Shown here: piece after piece, positions 55,305-63,804 of the stretch
How the letters are laid out: the number at the start of each line of letters is the position of its first letter
Position numbering within the stretch: the stretch's first letter is position 1
Assembly (NCBI GenBank): GCA_029570205.1
Contig: JAKQSI010000048.1
Coordinates: forward strand, 30,050 to 94,049
Reading direction: 5' to 3'
Length of the DNA stretch: 64,000 nt
Source of the DNA: Candidatus Omnitrophota bacterium
Lineage (GTDB): Bacteria > Hinthialibacterota > Hinthialibacteria > Hinthialibacterales > JAKPRU01
Position numbers and translations under genes: made by a program
The notes under the pieces: generated by a model
What the model saw: the letters and a program-made list of their open reading frames with translations, nothing else
The model's database searches: none
What the model was told of the DNA's origin: nothing

Positions 55305-55618
55305 GGCCGGCCGGAAAGTTAGCCGTTACCGGTCAGCGTTATAGACACAGACTCCCTGAGTGAGAAAAATCTCTACGATGTTTGCCCAAGAAATTGGAAA
55401 TCACGCTCCCGAACCGACTTCGAGAGAGAAAATAGACCTCTACAGTCAAATGGGAGTATCTCTGGCTCGATCTTCAACATCCAATTTTAAGATTTTAAAA
55501 AAGCCTATTCAGTGGTAACATTACCACCGTCCAAATAGAATCCGTTAATCTCTGGGAATCTCCACCGACCGTCAGACAGGGATGCCTGACCTGCTGGGGA
55601 AACGGGGATGCGGAAAAA
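55305..55618. other. Intergenic region with possible remnant of the broken gene
   Basis: About 314 bases. On the minus strand a short frame near 55320-55375 reads RESVSITLTGNG-stop, resembling the end of a beta-sandwich module; it is out of frame with the pseudogene below and may be its decayed upstream part. At 55512-55527 GTGGTAA-CA-TTACCAC is a perfect-armed inverted repeat of operator-like size. No gene is supported. Confidence 0.4.
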
Positions 55619-57820
55619 TTACGGCAATCCCTGCCGCTGACGGAAATACCACTCGGCTACAATGATTCCGATCAGGCACAGTAACGCTCCGAATCGCGAA
55701 GCCCAGAACCGTTGCCGTTCCCGATCAAGCGTCAGCGGGTTATATGGAATCGCATTCAAAACATCTACCCACTGTTCCATATCCCGGTACACTCCGCCGG
55801 TGGACTCCGCTAATGATGTCAAAAACGCTACATGTTGCGCAGGGCGCAACAGTTCTTCCGCCGGGTAGACCGCATCGAAATTCGCCTCGTAGCCGAGTTG
55901 TTCTTCCCGCACGCGATACGATCCGGAGGCGCCGGGTACATATTCGGCGGCGGCTCGAAGCGGATTCTCGGGGTCCCGAACCAGCGGAAGCATTCCTCTA
56001 CCATCCGGCCCGTCTACCGCGACAAACGAATTCTCCGGCAAGATCGGTGAATCCGGCGACATCTCCAGACGAATCTCTACAACCTGTCCGACAAACGGTG
56101 ACAGATCGCTCACCAGCAGCCGCCCCACCGCCGGAACAGAGGACGGAGAAAGCAAATGTACCAGTCCGCGCCAGAAACGTCCGAACGCATCCCCCTGCTC
56201 CAGTGAACCGAACATCCGCCATCGCCAGAACGAATCCGAGTACACATGCACCACTCGCCCCAGCCCATGCCGCATCTCTGCAACCACCGGGGAATTGCTC
56301 CCGCCCAGACTTCCGACCAGGACCTGAGATCCCGGCGGCTGCGGCATCACAACGAAAACCCGCTTGAGCGGCGGCAAATCGGCCTGCAACATCGGCACAA
56401 TCAACTCCGCCAGAGCCGACCCGGTTCCGGCCGGCGCGGGCACAGCAAACAAATCCCCATCCACAGCCGAGACTTGTGTGCCGGACGGGTTACACGGCCA
56501 ATACAGATGCGGGTCGCGTCCCTTTCCGCCCGGCAGCGCCATAAGCGCGCCCCCGTTCTCAACATACTCCACAATCCATTCGCGAAGAGGTTCCTGCGGT
56601 TCATCAAGCGGCAATCCGTGCAGGACCACCACCGACCATCGTTCGGTTCGTTGCAGCGGATTCCCGGCGGGAGGGGGCAATCGGCTTTCGCCCGATTCGG
56701 CTGTCTTCTCCGCCTGTTGCACCCAGAGGCGATCCCCCAGACGCAGGAACCCTCCCTGGTAGAACAAGTACGCCTCCGTCTCCGTGAACGGATCGCTCTC
56801 CAGGGATCGGAGAATCAATTTGAAATCCCAGTCGGGTCCGCCGGTAAGCATCAGAACACGGTCCACATCTTCCAGGATTTGGATGTCGGATGAAATGCGG
56901 TTATTCGCCGGATTCCGGTCAGGACCGTCTGTGGCGATCTCAACAGTCACCTGGAACATTCCGGCCTCGGTCGCGGGAAATTGCACGGTTCTTCGCCAGC
57001 GTGCCGCGCCGGGGTCGAACGAAATCTCACTTTCTGTGGCCCAGACAATTTCGCTACCCGCTTTCTGCAGATTTGTCCGCAAACGGCCGGTTGTTTTTGC
57101 CTGGACTCCTTCGGCGTCTCCATACACTGTCAGTTCGGCCATTCGGCCGCTTCGGAGGCTCGGCGGTGCGGAAATTGTCGTAAGGCGTATATCGGTCGGG
57201 GGACTTTGATCGCCAACCCCGATGGCATAGATCGGAAACGGTGACGTTGCGCCTATCGGAACAAACGCCGACAAAGGATCGCCCCCGGCATTCCACTGGC
57301 CATCTGTCACAATCAGGAATCCCGGACAGCGTTCCGTGGTAAACTGAGTCGAGAGAACCCGCAAAGCCCCGGCGAGATTCGTGTCCGGTAATTCCGGACT
57401 CTCTGGAAAGGCTTGATTGGAATGAACTTGAGAAGAAAGCAAATCGGAGAGATAAATGATTCGAGGATCGAACCCCCGGTCCCGAATTCGGTCGGCAAGA
57501 TTTTCACGTTGAACGAGGGATCGCACAAGGTCCCATTTCAACTGGCCGGCATCGGCAGACCCCGGTGTTCCCAGCGACACAGGAAGGCCCATGCTTGCCG
57601 AGTCGTCGATCACAACCGGAAGAATCGGAGCCAACACGGTGGTTTCGTGCCGGATGATCTTGGGATCGGCAAGGCACAGCCAGATCAGAAGAAGAAACCA
57701 GCCCCCTCGAACGGTCGCAAGCCCCCAACGAACCGGCTCGGGGAGCGGAATCGTGAGAAACCGCGTAGAATAGAGTGCGGCTGTCAGAACAATGAGAATG
57801 AAGGACGTCAGTAGAATCAC
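55619..57820 (-). CDS. VWA-domain membrane protein (BatA/aerotolerance-like)
   Basis: A 733-residue protein. An N-terminal pair of hydrophobic segments (MILLTSFILIVLTAALY; GGWFLLLIWLCLA) is followed by a von Willebrand A domain whose MIDAS motif is DDSAS (72-76) in LPVVIDDSASMGLP. The middle (about 320-600) resembles a glutamine-amidotransferase-like fold (VLMLTGGPDWDFKLILRSLE; WIVEYVENGGALMALPGGKG), an architecture seen in large planctomycete-type VWA proteins. A C-terminal segment (LLCLIGIIVAEWYF) spans the membrane. The start is GTG 57820. No MoxR ATPase or DUF58 gene lies nearby. It is divergent from the ECF sigma gene, with a 71-base gap. Confidence 0.75.
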   Translation of the reverse strand: MILLTSFILIVLTAALYSTRFLTIPLPEPVRWGLATVRGGWFLLLIWLCLADPKIIRHETTVLAPILPVVIDDSASMGLPVSLGTPGSADAGQLKWDLVRSLVQRENLADRIRDRGFDPRIIYLSDLLSSQVHSNQAFPESPELPDTNLAGALRVLSTQFTTERCPGFLIVTDGQWNAGGDPLSAFVPIGATSPFPIYAIGVGDQSPPTDIRLTTISAPPSLRSGRMAELTVYGDAEGVQAKTTGRLRTNLQKAGSEIVWATESEISFDPGAARWRRTVQFPATEAGMFQVTVEIATDGPDRNPANNRISSDIQILEDVDRVLMLTGGPDWDFKLILRSLESDPFTETEAYLFYQGGFLRLGDRLWVQQAEKTAESGESRLPPPAGNPLQRTERWSVVVLHGLPLDEPQEPLREWIVEYVENGGALMALPGGKGRDPHLYWPCNPSGTQVSAVDGDLFAVPAPAGTGSALAELIVPMLQADLPPLKRVFVVMPQPPGSQVLVGSLGGSNSPVVAEMRHGLGRVVHVYSDSFWRWRMFGSLEQGDAFGRFWRGLVHLLSPSSVPAVGRLLVSDLSPFVGQVVEIRLEMSPDSPILPENSFVAVDGPDGRGMLPLVRDPENPLRAAAEYVPGASGSYRVREEQLGYEANFDAVYPAEELLRPAQHVAFLTSLAESTGGVYRDMEQWVDVLNAIPYNPLTLDRERQRFWASRFGALLCLIGIIVAEWYFRQRQGLP

Positions 57821-57891
57821 AAGTCAGTCACCCTGTCGATGCCAATAAAGGACGGGAATCCTGCGTTATAGTAGACGAGGGACCAAGAAAC

Positions 57892-58521
57892 GTGAAAGAG
57901 AAGCAAGCACATGGACGCCTCTTTCTCCGGTACCGCGACCATGGGGACCTGGAGGCATTTGGTCAGATTCTCCAGGATTTTGAGGGGCCGTTGTACGCTT
58001 ACATGATGCGGTTTCTGCGGAACCCCAGCGAGGCAGAGGATGCCTTGCAGGAGGTATGGCTGAAAGCGATCCGTCGGGCAGACAGTTATCGTGACCGAGG
58101 CCAATTTTCCTCTTGGATATACCGGATCGCCCACAACCACTGCCTCGATGTGATCCGTCGAAACGGCCGGGTGGTGGAGTTGGACACGGAGACAGAGCAG
58201 TCTCAGCCGGGTTGCTGGCCGAGTGCCTCAGAGGAGATGGCAAAAAGCCCATTCGAGAATCTGGAGGAACGGGAACTGGTTGAGTATTTGGAAAAGGCAG
58301 TGGCAACACTCTCCCCAGCGCTGCGGGAGGTGTTCATTTTGAGGACAACGGCGGACCTTACGTTTCGGGAGATCAGCGAGGTGCTGGAATGCCCGATCGG
58401 GACGGTCCTGGGTCGAATGCACTTGGCGGTTCAGAAAATCCGCAAGCAGTTCGAGGAAATGGGACTTACCCCACCGGATGGAGAGAATGCCGCGACCGGC
58501 CTCATCGAAAATGCGTCATGA
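57892..58521 (+). CDS. ECF-type RNA polymerase sigma factor
   Basis: A 209-residue sigma-70 factor of the extracytoplasmic-function class. Region 2 (about 20-95) includes YAYMMRFLRNPSEAEDALQE and VWLKAIRRADSY. Region 4 (about 140-195) includes TLSPALREVFILRTTADLTF and the recognition helix GTVLGRMHLAVQKIR. It lies 27 bases before the anti-sigma-like gene, with which it forms a pair. The start is GTG 57892 (MKEKQAHG). Stress or surface signals are the usual inputs, and the local signal is unknown. Confidence 0.92.
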   Translation: MKEKQAHGRLFLRYRDHGDLEAFGQILQDFEGPLYAYMMRFLRNPSEAEDALQEVWLKAIRRADSYRDRGQFSSWIYRIAHNHCLDVIRRNGRVVELDTETEQSQPGCWPSASEEMAKSPFENLEERELVEYLEKAVATLSPALREVFILRTTADLTFREISEVLECPIGTVLGRMHLAVQKIRKQFEEMGLTPPDGENAATGLIENAS

Positions 58522-58548
58522 AAAAACCGGGAAAAGGAAAAAGTCATC

Positions 58549-59010
58549 ATGGCCTGCGACAGTGTTTGGAGAGATCGAATCATCTTGGCAGCATCCGGCG
58601 AAGAACCGGAGACGCAGGGGCACAGAAGTCATCTGGCGGTTTGCCCTGAATGCCGCCAGGTTTACAGGGATTTGAAAACTCTTGGATCGATCCGGTTGCC
58701 TCAACCGGCAATCTCTCAAACGGTCCATAATCGGATCCTTGCTGTAGCCTGCGAAGAAGCAAGAAAACGTCGGCAGAATGTCCGTCCGATTCGCACCTGG
58801 ATGCCACAATCCTGGCCTCGACTGGCTTGGGCCGCGATTTTCCTGGCGGTCGCAGGATTCGGATTCTGGCAATACCACGAGAGACATCTGGCGACCACGG
58901 ATAGCGCGCTTCTTTCCACGGAAGAGATCGGTTACGGTTTGGCCTCTGTGGAACTGGACTTGCGGGTTCTGGAGTCGGAGATGGAACTCTCCATGTTGGA
59001 TATTTCTTGA
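58549..59010 (+). CDS. Putative zinc-finger anti-sigma factor
   Basis: A 153-residue protein. It has HLAVCPECRQ, with H28, C32 and C35, the HxxxCxxC core of the zinc-binding anti-sigma (ZAS) domain. A membrane segment lies at about 92-108 (LAWAAIFLAVAGFGFWQ), and the C-terminus faces the outside. These features and its position just after the ECF sigma gene make it the partner anti-sigma factor. The C-terminal part is short, so sensing may involve the following gene product. Confidence 0.8.
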   Translation: MACDSVWRDRIILAASGEEPETQGHRSHLAVCPECRQVYRDLKTLGSIRLPQPAISQTVHNRILAVACEEARKRRQNVRPIRTWMPQSWPRLAWAAIFLAVAGFGFWQYHERHLATTDSALLSTEEIGYGLASVELDLRVLESEMELSMLDIS

Positions 59011-59076
59011 AAAGGGAGGATCTGGGGGTCCGGGATCGGCCACCCCGGAGAACCATCGAGTGTGTGAGGTAAACTT

Positions 59077-59832
59077 ATGCTCCGTTTATTCGTCGTCGGC
59101 ATTGTTGTTGTCTGTTCCACCATTCCTGCATTCTGTCAGGATCTGAAATCTGCTACCCAGGAGATCGCCGAAAGCAGTATTGCCATTCAAATCCTGCAAA
59201 ATCCAAGATTGTATCACCTCATCCGCATCTACCACGGTCTTTCCGATGAGGAACGTCATCAACTTGACAAGGAAATGAAAAAGAGCGAGGTTCGAGAACA
59301 GATCCGTGCGTTCCTGGACGACCCGGAACGCCTGGAACGAATTCGCTCTGAACGTCCCGGTCTTGATCGGATTATCAGGGAACAGAGCGAATTGGAGAAG
59401 GGGTATTGGGAACTCCTTAAGAAATACCACAGCAGCACCGACGCAACCGAGCGTGCCGAATTAGAAGTGAAAATCCGGCAGGAGGCGGTTCGCCTGGAAG
59501 ATGCCGAAATCAAGCGGTACAAAAGCGAACTGGAGCGCTTGAAAAATTATATCCAGCGGCTGGAAAAACGGCTGGAAGTGCGCTTGGCGAAACGAGATGA
59601 ATTGATTGAAAAACGACTGGAGCGGGATTTGAAAGAGCTCCCGCCACCGCCTTTTATGGGGGAAGGTCCGGATCGTGCCAGAATGCGAAGGGGACCCGGA
59701 AGAGGCCCGGACGAGGCTGGAGAGACCGGACGTGGTATCCGTCAGGGTGACGCGGGAGGCCCGCCTTGGGGACCCGGAGAAGGCGGTCCTCCGGGCGATG
59801 AGAAAGAAACTCCGCCCGCACCCCGGGAATAA
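59077..59832 (+). CDS. Exported coiled-coil protein downstream of the sigma/anti-sigma pair
   Basis: A 251-residue protein with a signal peptide (MLRLFVVGIVVVCSTIPAFC). The middle (about 45-195) is strongly charged and helical, with heptad-like runs (RLEDAEIKRYKSELERLKNY). The last 60 residues are Pro/Gly/Arg/Glu-rich and disordered. It recalls the periplasmic, Spy/DUF3106-like companions of envelope-stress systems, by position and composition only. A CpxP-like sensor or chaperone is one possibility. Confidence 0.65.
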   Translation: MLRLFVVGIVVVCSTIPAFCQDLKSATQEIAESSIAIQILQNPRLYHLIRIYHGLSDEERHQLDKEMKKSEVREQIRAFLDDPERLERIRSERPGLDRIIREQSELEKGYWELLKKYHSSTDATERAELEVKIRQEAVRLEDAEIKRYKSELERLKNYIQRLEKRLEVRLAKRDELIEKRLERDLKELPPPPFMGEGPDRARMRRGPGRGPDEAGETGRGIRQGDAGGPPWGPGEGGPPGDEKETPPAPRE

Positions 59833-59860
59833 GGCCCATAACCGCTAACTTAAAAACTTC

Positions 59861-59915
59861 GTCATTCCGGCGAGAAACGGAATCTCTGCCGTCATTCCGG
59901 CGAAGGCCGGAATCC
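59861..59915. repeat. Tandem pair of palindromic REP-like elements, copies 3 and 4
   Basis: Copy 3 (59861-59886) reads GTCATTCCGGCGAGAAACGG with a degraded right arm. Copy 4 (59891-59915) reads GTCATTCCGGCGAAGGCCGG then AATCC and is intact. They are separated by 4 bases in the 224-base gap before the nitrilase gene. Confidence 0.85.
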
Positions 59916-60056
59916 AGAAGAGGTTCTTATGTCCCCCCCCAAATTCACCGAAGTCCCGCAACGCTGCGACCGCGACAATCTTCCCTGATTGGGCCTGACG
60001 TCCTACCATAGCGTGTTTGGTGCTCTATCCATCACCGCGCGGGAAGGACAGAAACC

Positions 60057-60974
60057 ATGGCGCGCTTCGTTACTGTCATCAGCATTTCATTTGGAGGAGG
60101 TTCCGGCTCCGGTTCGGATCGGTACAAGAGCGCCCGCGAAATCATGCTGGCACGGATCGACGATGCGGCCACACAATCGCCTGACATCATCGTCCTGCCG
60201 GAAACCTTCACGGCCCTTGGGAGCAGCCAGGAAGACTGGATCGGGTCCGCCGAGGAAATCACCGGCCCGACGCCCACCGCCATTGCTCAGAAAGCACGGG
60301 AACACGGCGCGTATATCACCTGCCCCATCGTGGAACGCCGTGATGGAAAACTGCATAACGCCATCCTGCTGTTCGACCGAAAAGGCGAACTGGCGGCTCG
60401 CTATGAGAAGAACTTCCCCACCATCGGCGAAATGGAAGACGACATCCTGCCCGGCACAGAGGCCGTGGTCGCGGAAACCGACATGGGGCGCATCGGGTTC
60501 CTGATCTGCTTCGATCTCAACTTCGAGGAACTGGCAGAGCAACTCCGCAAGAAAAAGGCGGAACTGGTTCTGTTCTCCTCGATGTTTCGCGGGGGAACCC
60601 TGATGTCCCATTGGGCGGTGCAGAACCAGTGCTACCTGGTATCTTCCACGCCGAGAGAAAACAGCCGCATTGTCAATCCGATGGGCCGTGTCCTTATAGA
60701 ATCCTCCGACTACCAACTCACCATTACCAAAACCATCAACCTGGACTACGCGGTCCTTCACCTGGACTACAACCATGCGAAAACAGCGGAAATTCATAAG
60801 AAATTCGGGCCTTCGGTGGAAATGGAAGTCCACAGCCCGGAAGGACGATACATGCTGACCTCGAATCACCCGGACAAGTCGGTGAATGAGATTATCCAGG
60901 AATTCGAGTTGGAACGGCTGGATGACTATTTCAATCGGGCGCGAAAAGTGCGGGAGGAGTATCTCTCGAAATAG
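60057..60974 (+). CDS. Nitrilase-superfamily carbon-nitrogen hydrolase
   Basis: A 305-residue amidase or N-carbamoyl hydrolase-type enzyme. The Glu-Lys-Cys triad is visible: E49 in VLPETF, K118 in YEKNFPTIGEMEDDI and C151 in FLICFDLNFEELA. Substrate cannot be told; the EMEDDI loop recalls the aliphatic amidase or beta-ureidopropionase-like branches. No signal peptide is seen, so it acts in the cytoplasm. The ATG at 60057 follows about 220 bases of repeat-bearing gap. A weak GGACAG lies upstream. Confidence 0.88.
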   Translation: MARFVTVISISFGGGSGSGSDRYKSAREIMLARIDDAATQSPDIIVLPETFTALGSSQEDWIGSAEEITGPTPTAIAQKAREHGAYITCPIVERRDGKLHNAILLFDRKGELAARYEKNFPTIGEMEDDILPGTEAVVAETDMGRIGFLICFDLNFEELAEQLRKKKAELVLFSSMFRGGTLMSHWAVQNQCYLVSSTPRENSRIVNPMGRVLIESSDYQLTITKTINLDYAVLHLDYNHAKTAEIHKKFGPSVEMEVHSPEGRYMLTSNHPDKSVNEIIQEFELERLDDYFNRARKVREEYLSK

Positions 60975-61007
60975 CCTTCCGCAGTCGCCGTGCCCTTAAG
61001 TGGGACA

Positions 61008-61904
61008 ATGGACAACTTCTTCAAGTTTGTAATGGCTTGGTGTGCTATCGTCATCCTGGGCCTTTTTGTGGCGATTGCTGTCCGTAGCGGGATGATCTCG
61101 GTAGATCTCGGCGTGGGGATTCTCCAGGTTCTTGGCTCTATCTTTCCAATCTTCCTGTTATTCTGTCTGCTTAAAATCATATCCCGCGATCCGGGCAAGA
61201 GGCAGACAGAAAGCGACTATATCTGGGTCTTGATTATCAGTTGGGGATTCATTGCCTGCATCGTTGTGTATTTCTATCTTCTTTTCAGGTTTAATTTGTT
61301 TGGTTGGTGGGGGCTTTTCCCTGCCCGTGCCCTTTGTCTGTTGTTGCCCGGTGTGGCATACATGCTTCTTCGTCCTCTTTATCGCTGTTATATCCACACA
61401 GACCGGATGGATGCAGATCGAATCGCCTCCACCGCCTTCGAACATAAGCCGTTTGCGGATTTCGTCACCGTGGCCGGAAAAGTCCGAATTTTTGCGACAG
61501 ACACTGAAAAACAATATCGGCATGCGCGGGTCCATGCGCTGCATCGCTTCACGCATCCCCTGGAGCCGCCAGTGATCCAGGACACGGTTTTTGAGGTACA
61601 AGTTGATATGCGATGGAAACGAGCGGTCAAAGGAAGCGAGGTTTTCCAGACCTACCTGTTCAGACCGGAAGAAGAGAAATGCCCTGTCCTGGTTCTTCCC
61701 ATGCAATTGGAGGACTGGCATCCGGGCGATCCTTCTGCTGTGGATAAGGTGTCTGTCCTGAAGTTGGAGGGCATGCCCGAACGCTTTCTGAACCTGCACC
61801 GATATCCGCTTCCGATTGCAAGCCGCAACAAGGAAGCCGTCGAACTTCCATGGGCCGGATGCGGGCTTTTCTCTGACTTCATGGATCGTGACCAAGCCTG
61901 CTGA
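61008..61904 (+). CDS. Membrane protein of unknown function
   Basis: About 298 residues. Four hydrophobic segments occupy about 5-110 (FVMAWCAIVILGLFVAIAV; LGSIFPIFLLFCLLKII; YIWVLIISWGFIACIVVYFY; LLPGVAYMLLRPLYRCY), followed by a soluble, mixed-fold C-terminal half (about 130-298) with AFEHKPFADFVTVAGKVRIF. No family is recognised. ATG 61008 is preferred to the GTG at 60990 because it begins the hydrophobic domain directly. It is flanked closely by the nitrilase and SMP-30-like genes. Confidence 0.6.
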   Translation: MDNFFKFVMAWCAIVILGLFVAIAVRSGMISVDLGVGILQVLGSIFPIFLLFCLLKIISRDPGKRQTESDYIWVLIISWGFIACIVVYFYLLFRFNLFGWWGLFPARALCLLLPGVAYMLLRPLYRCYIHTDRMDADRIASTAFEHKPFADFVTVAGKVRIFATDTEKQYRHARVHALHRFTHPLEPPVIQDTVFEVQVDMRWKRAVKGSEVFQTYLFRPEEEKCPVLVLPMQLEDWHPGDPSAVDKVSVLKLEGMPERFLNLHRYPLPIASRNKEAVELPWAGCGLFSDFMDRDQAC

Positions 61905-61955
61905 AACAGATAGAATCGAATTGGATCGTTGAACGCAACCAAACGGAGGTACATC

Positions 61956-62897
61956 ATGTTCGGGAAAAATCGAACTCTCTCAATCATGCTGGGTATCCTT
62001 GTACTGTGCTGCTTGAACGCCTCAGCGGATCTCTCGGAGATTGTGGACGGGAAGATCGAGCAGGTGGCGACCGGATTCCAGTTCACAGAAGGCCCGGTGT
62101 GGCATCCGGATGGATATTTGCTGTTCTCCGATATTCCCGCAAACCGTATCATCAAATGGACTGCTGTGAATACCTTTGAGGTATTCCGTGAACCGAGTGG
62201 GAACTCCAATGGGCTGGCGCTCGATATGCAGGGGCAGCTGATCGCCTGTGAGACCAGCAAACGGAGAGTCTCCCGAACCAGGAAAAATGGGACCATTGTC
62301 ACCCTGGCCGAAAAATTCGAGGGGAAGCGACTGAACAGCCCGAATGACCTTGCCATTCGCTCTGATGGGTCTATTTATTTCAGCGATCCGGGTTTCGGCA
62401 CGCCGGAGGAGCAGAAGGAGTTGGCCTTTCAGGGAGTGTATCGAATCAGCCCGGGCGGAAAACTCTTTCTGGAGGCCAAAGAAGGATTTGAGAAACCCAA
62501 CGGATTGGCATTCTCGCCGGATGAAAACATTCTGTATGTGGATGACAGCCAAACCGGATTGATTCAAGCGTTCGATGTCGGGTCGGATGGTTCGTTGAAA
62601 AACGGCCGCCGGTTCGCCGAGATTCCCGCAAAGGGCCTTGATGGCGCAAAGGTTGACTCCAAAGGGAACCTGTACGTAACTGCCGCAAACGGAATCTCCG
62701 TGTTCAACCCCTCGGGGAAACTACTGGGAATTATCCCGATTCCGGAGGTCCCGTCCAACCTGGCATTCGGCGATCCTGACTTTAAAACGCTGTATATTAC
62801 CGCTCAGAAATCTCTTTATCGGATGCGTATGAAAAACGAGGGATTCCGTCCCGTATCCGCCAAAATCAAAGAATCAGGATCAGGCGAGGTCAGGTAG
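61956..62897 (+). CDS. Secreted SMP-30/gluconolactonase-like propeller
   Basis: About 313 residues with a signal peptide (LSIMLGILVLCCLNASA). It is a six-bladed propeller of the SMP-30/gluconolactonase/LRE-like family: FQFTEGPVWHPDGYLLFSD with the metal ligand E45, RLNSPNDLAI (N130), FEKPNGLAFSPD (N182) and ILYVDDSQTG (D196). Hydrolysis of a sugar lactone is the family activity; substrate is unknown. The ATG at 61956 has GGAGG seven bases upstream. A hairpin follows the stop. Confidence 0.88.
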   Translation: MFGKNRTLSIMLGILVLCCLNASADLSEIVDGKIEQVATGFQFTEGPVWHPDGYLLFSDIPANRIIKWTAVNTFEVFREPSGNSNGLALDMQGQLIACETSKRRVSRTRKNGTIVTLAEKFEGKRLNSPNDLAIRSDGSIYFSDPGFGTPEEQKELAFQGVYRISPGGKLFLEAKEGFEKPNGLAFSPDENILYVDDSQTGLIQAFDVGSDGSLKNGRRFAEIPAKGLDGAKVDSKGNLYVTAANGISVFNPSGKLLGIIPIPEVPSNLAFGDPDFKTLYITAQKSLYRMRMKNEGFRPVSAKIKESGSGEVR

Positions 62898-62912
62898 GGG
62901 GTGAAAATCCCT

Positions 62913-62929
62913 CCCCCGAAGATCGGGGG
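62913..62929 (+). terminator. Hairpin after the SMP-30-like gene
   Basis: CCCCCGA (62913-62919) pairs with TCGGGGG (62923-62929) around AGA, starting 15 bases past the stop. A short CCTTTC follows, not a full U-run, so it is a moderate terminator candidate. Confidence 0.45.
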
Positions 62930-63053
62930 CCTTTCATCTCTAAACCTTGGCCGGATCTCACTATCTATTTCTTGCACGGGCATGGTTTACAGAGTGATCT
63001 ACGCCCCGTATAGTCGTGAAAACGGTGACCGAATGGTCGAAATGAGGTGGACT

Positions 63054-63287
63054 ATGGCTGTCAAGGGCCAATTGAGTCTTGCCATACACGTGAAAGCCGA
63101 TATCGCTTGCGCCGCTCCGGAGTGTACCGCTCAGCATTCCCAGCAGATTTTCTTCGATCCGGCTACCCCGCTCGATCAATTGGGAACGGCCTTTCAAAAT
63201 CGAAGTCTGGAGGCTGTCCAGGCTCTGGGTTGGCAATGTGTTAATGACTTCTGGTACTGTCCGAATTGCGCCAAAACGCGCCCCTGA
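63054..63287 (+). CDS. Small Cys-rich (zinc-ribbon-like) protein
   Basis: A 77-residue protein. Cysteines at 19, 24, 62, 69 and 72 include CPNC near the end, so a zinc ribbon is likely. No family is recognised. The ATG at 63054 has GAGGTGG just upstream; frames starting at 62901 or 63033 add sequence without family likeness. It lies between the SMP-30-like gene and the tRNA. Confidence 0.55.
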   Translation: MAVKGQLSLAIHVKADIACAAPECTAQHSQQIFFDPATPLDQLGTAFQNRSLEAVQALGWQCVNDFWYCPNCAKTRP

Positions 63288-63377
63288 CAATTCTCATGCA
63301 GAGGCATTGTTGACAGCGGACCGTGAGACGCTACTATAACAATCCCCGTTTTCGGACCTCTCGGAATTGCTTTTATC

Positions 63378-63451
63378 GGGCCATTAGCTCAACTAGGCAG
63401 AGCATCCGACTCTTAATCGGCAGGTTACAGGTTCAATTCCTGTATGGCCCA
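63378..63451 (+). tRNA. tRNA-Lys (anticodon CTT)
   Basis: A 74-base cloverleaf. The acceptor arms are GGGCCAT and ATGGCCC. The D-arm is GCTC/GAGC. The anticodon loop CTCTTAA has CTT at 63412-63414. The T-arm is ACAGG-TTCAATT-CCTGT. Position 27-43 is a T-C mismatch. The discriminator is A, and CCA is not encoded. Confidence 0.95.
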
Positions 63452-63642
63452 TTCTCCTCCCAACCGCAATCCGCAATCCCCTCCAACGGTCTCTTCTTCC
63501 CCCCACCCTGTCCACAGCATCTACTTTCTTCTCTTCAATCCTTAACCCGGATTTCTCACGGGAGCCATTTTTAAAGGCCACCTTTTATGGCATAAATAGA
63601 GTGGCGATAGGAACTTATTGTATGCCCACCAGGTGACCTTAT
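63452..63642. other. Sequence between tRNA-Lys and the transposase remnant
   Basis: No gene is supported in these 191 bases. The first part (to about 63550) is pyrimidine-rich, with TTCCCCCCACCC-like runs. A tRNA terminator may lie here, but no hairpin with U-tract was identified. Confidence 0.4.
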
Positions 63643-63804
63643 GAAAACAGAGTGTACAGGAACGTTATTCGATGGGTGTACGCGATCGGGTTGGGGTATG
63701 AGGATCTGAACGATCATGAGGCATTGCGAAGCCATCCGGTGTTGCAGGCTCTCTTTGCTGCAGCGTATGCGAATCTGAAAGCCATCCCCTTGTTTTCGCC
63801 GTAG
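63643..63804 (+). pseudogene. IS1380-type transposase N-terminal remnant
   Basis: Frame reading ENRVYRNVIRWVYAIGLGYE then DLNDHEALRSHPVLQALF, and ending AAAYANLKAIPLFSP-stop at 63804. The GYEDLNDHxALRxxPxLxxL pattern is the N-terminal hallmark of IS1380-family transposases. The DDE domain is absent within the window, the sequence changes after LQALF, and no ATG is needed for the frame. It is therefore a decayed fragment. It lies about 190 bases after tRNA-Lys. Confidence 0.6.
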
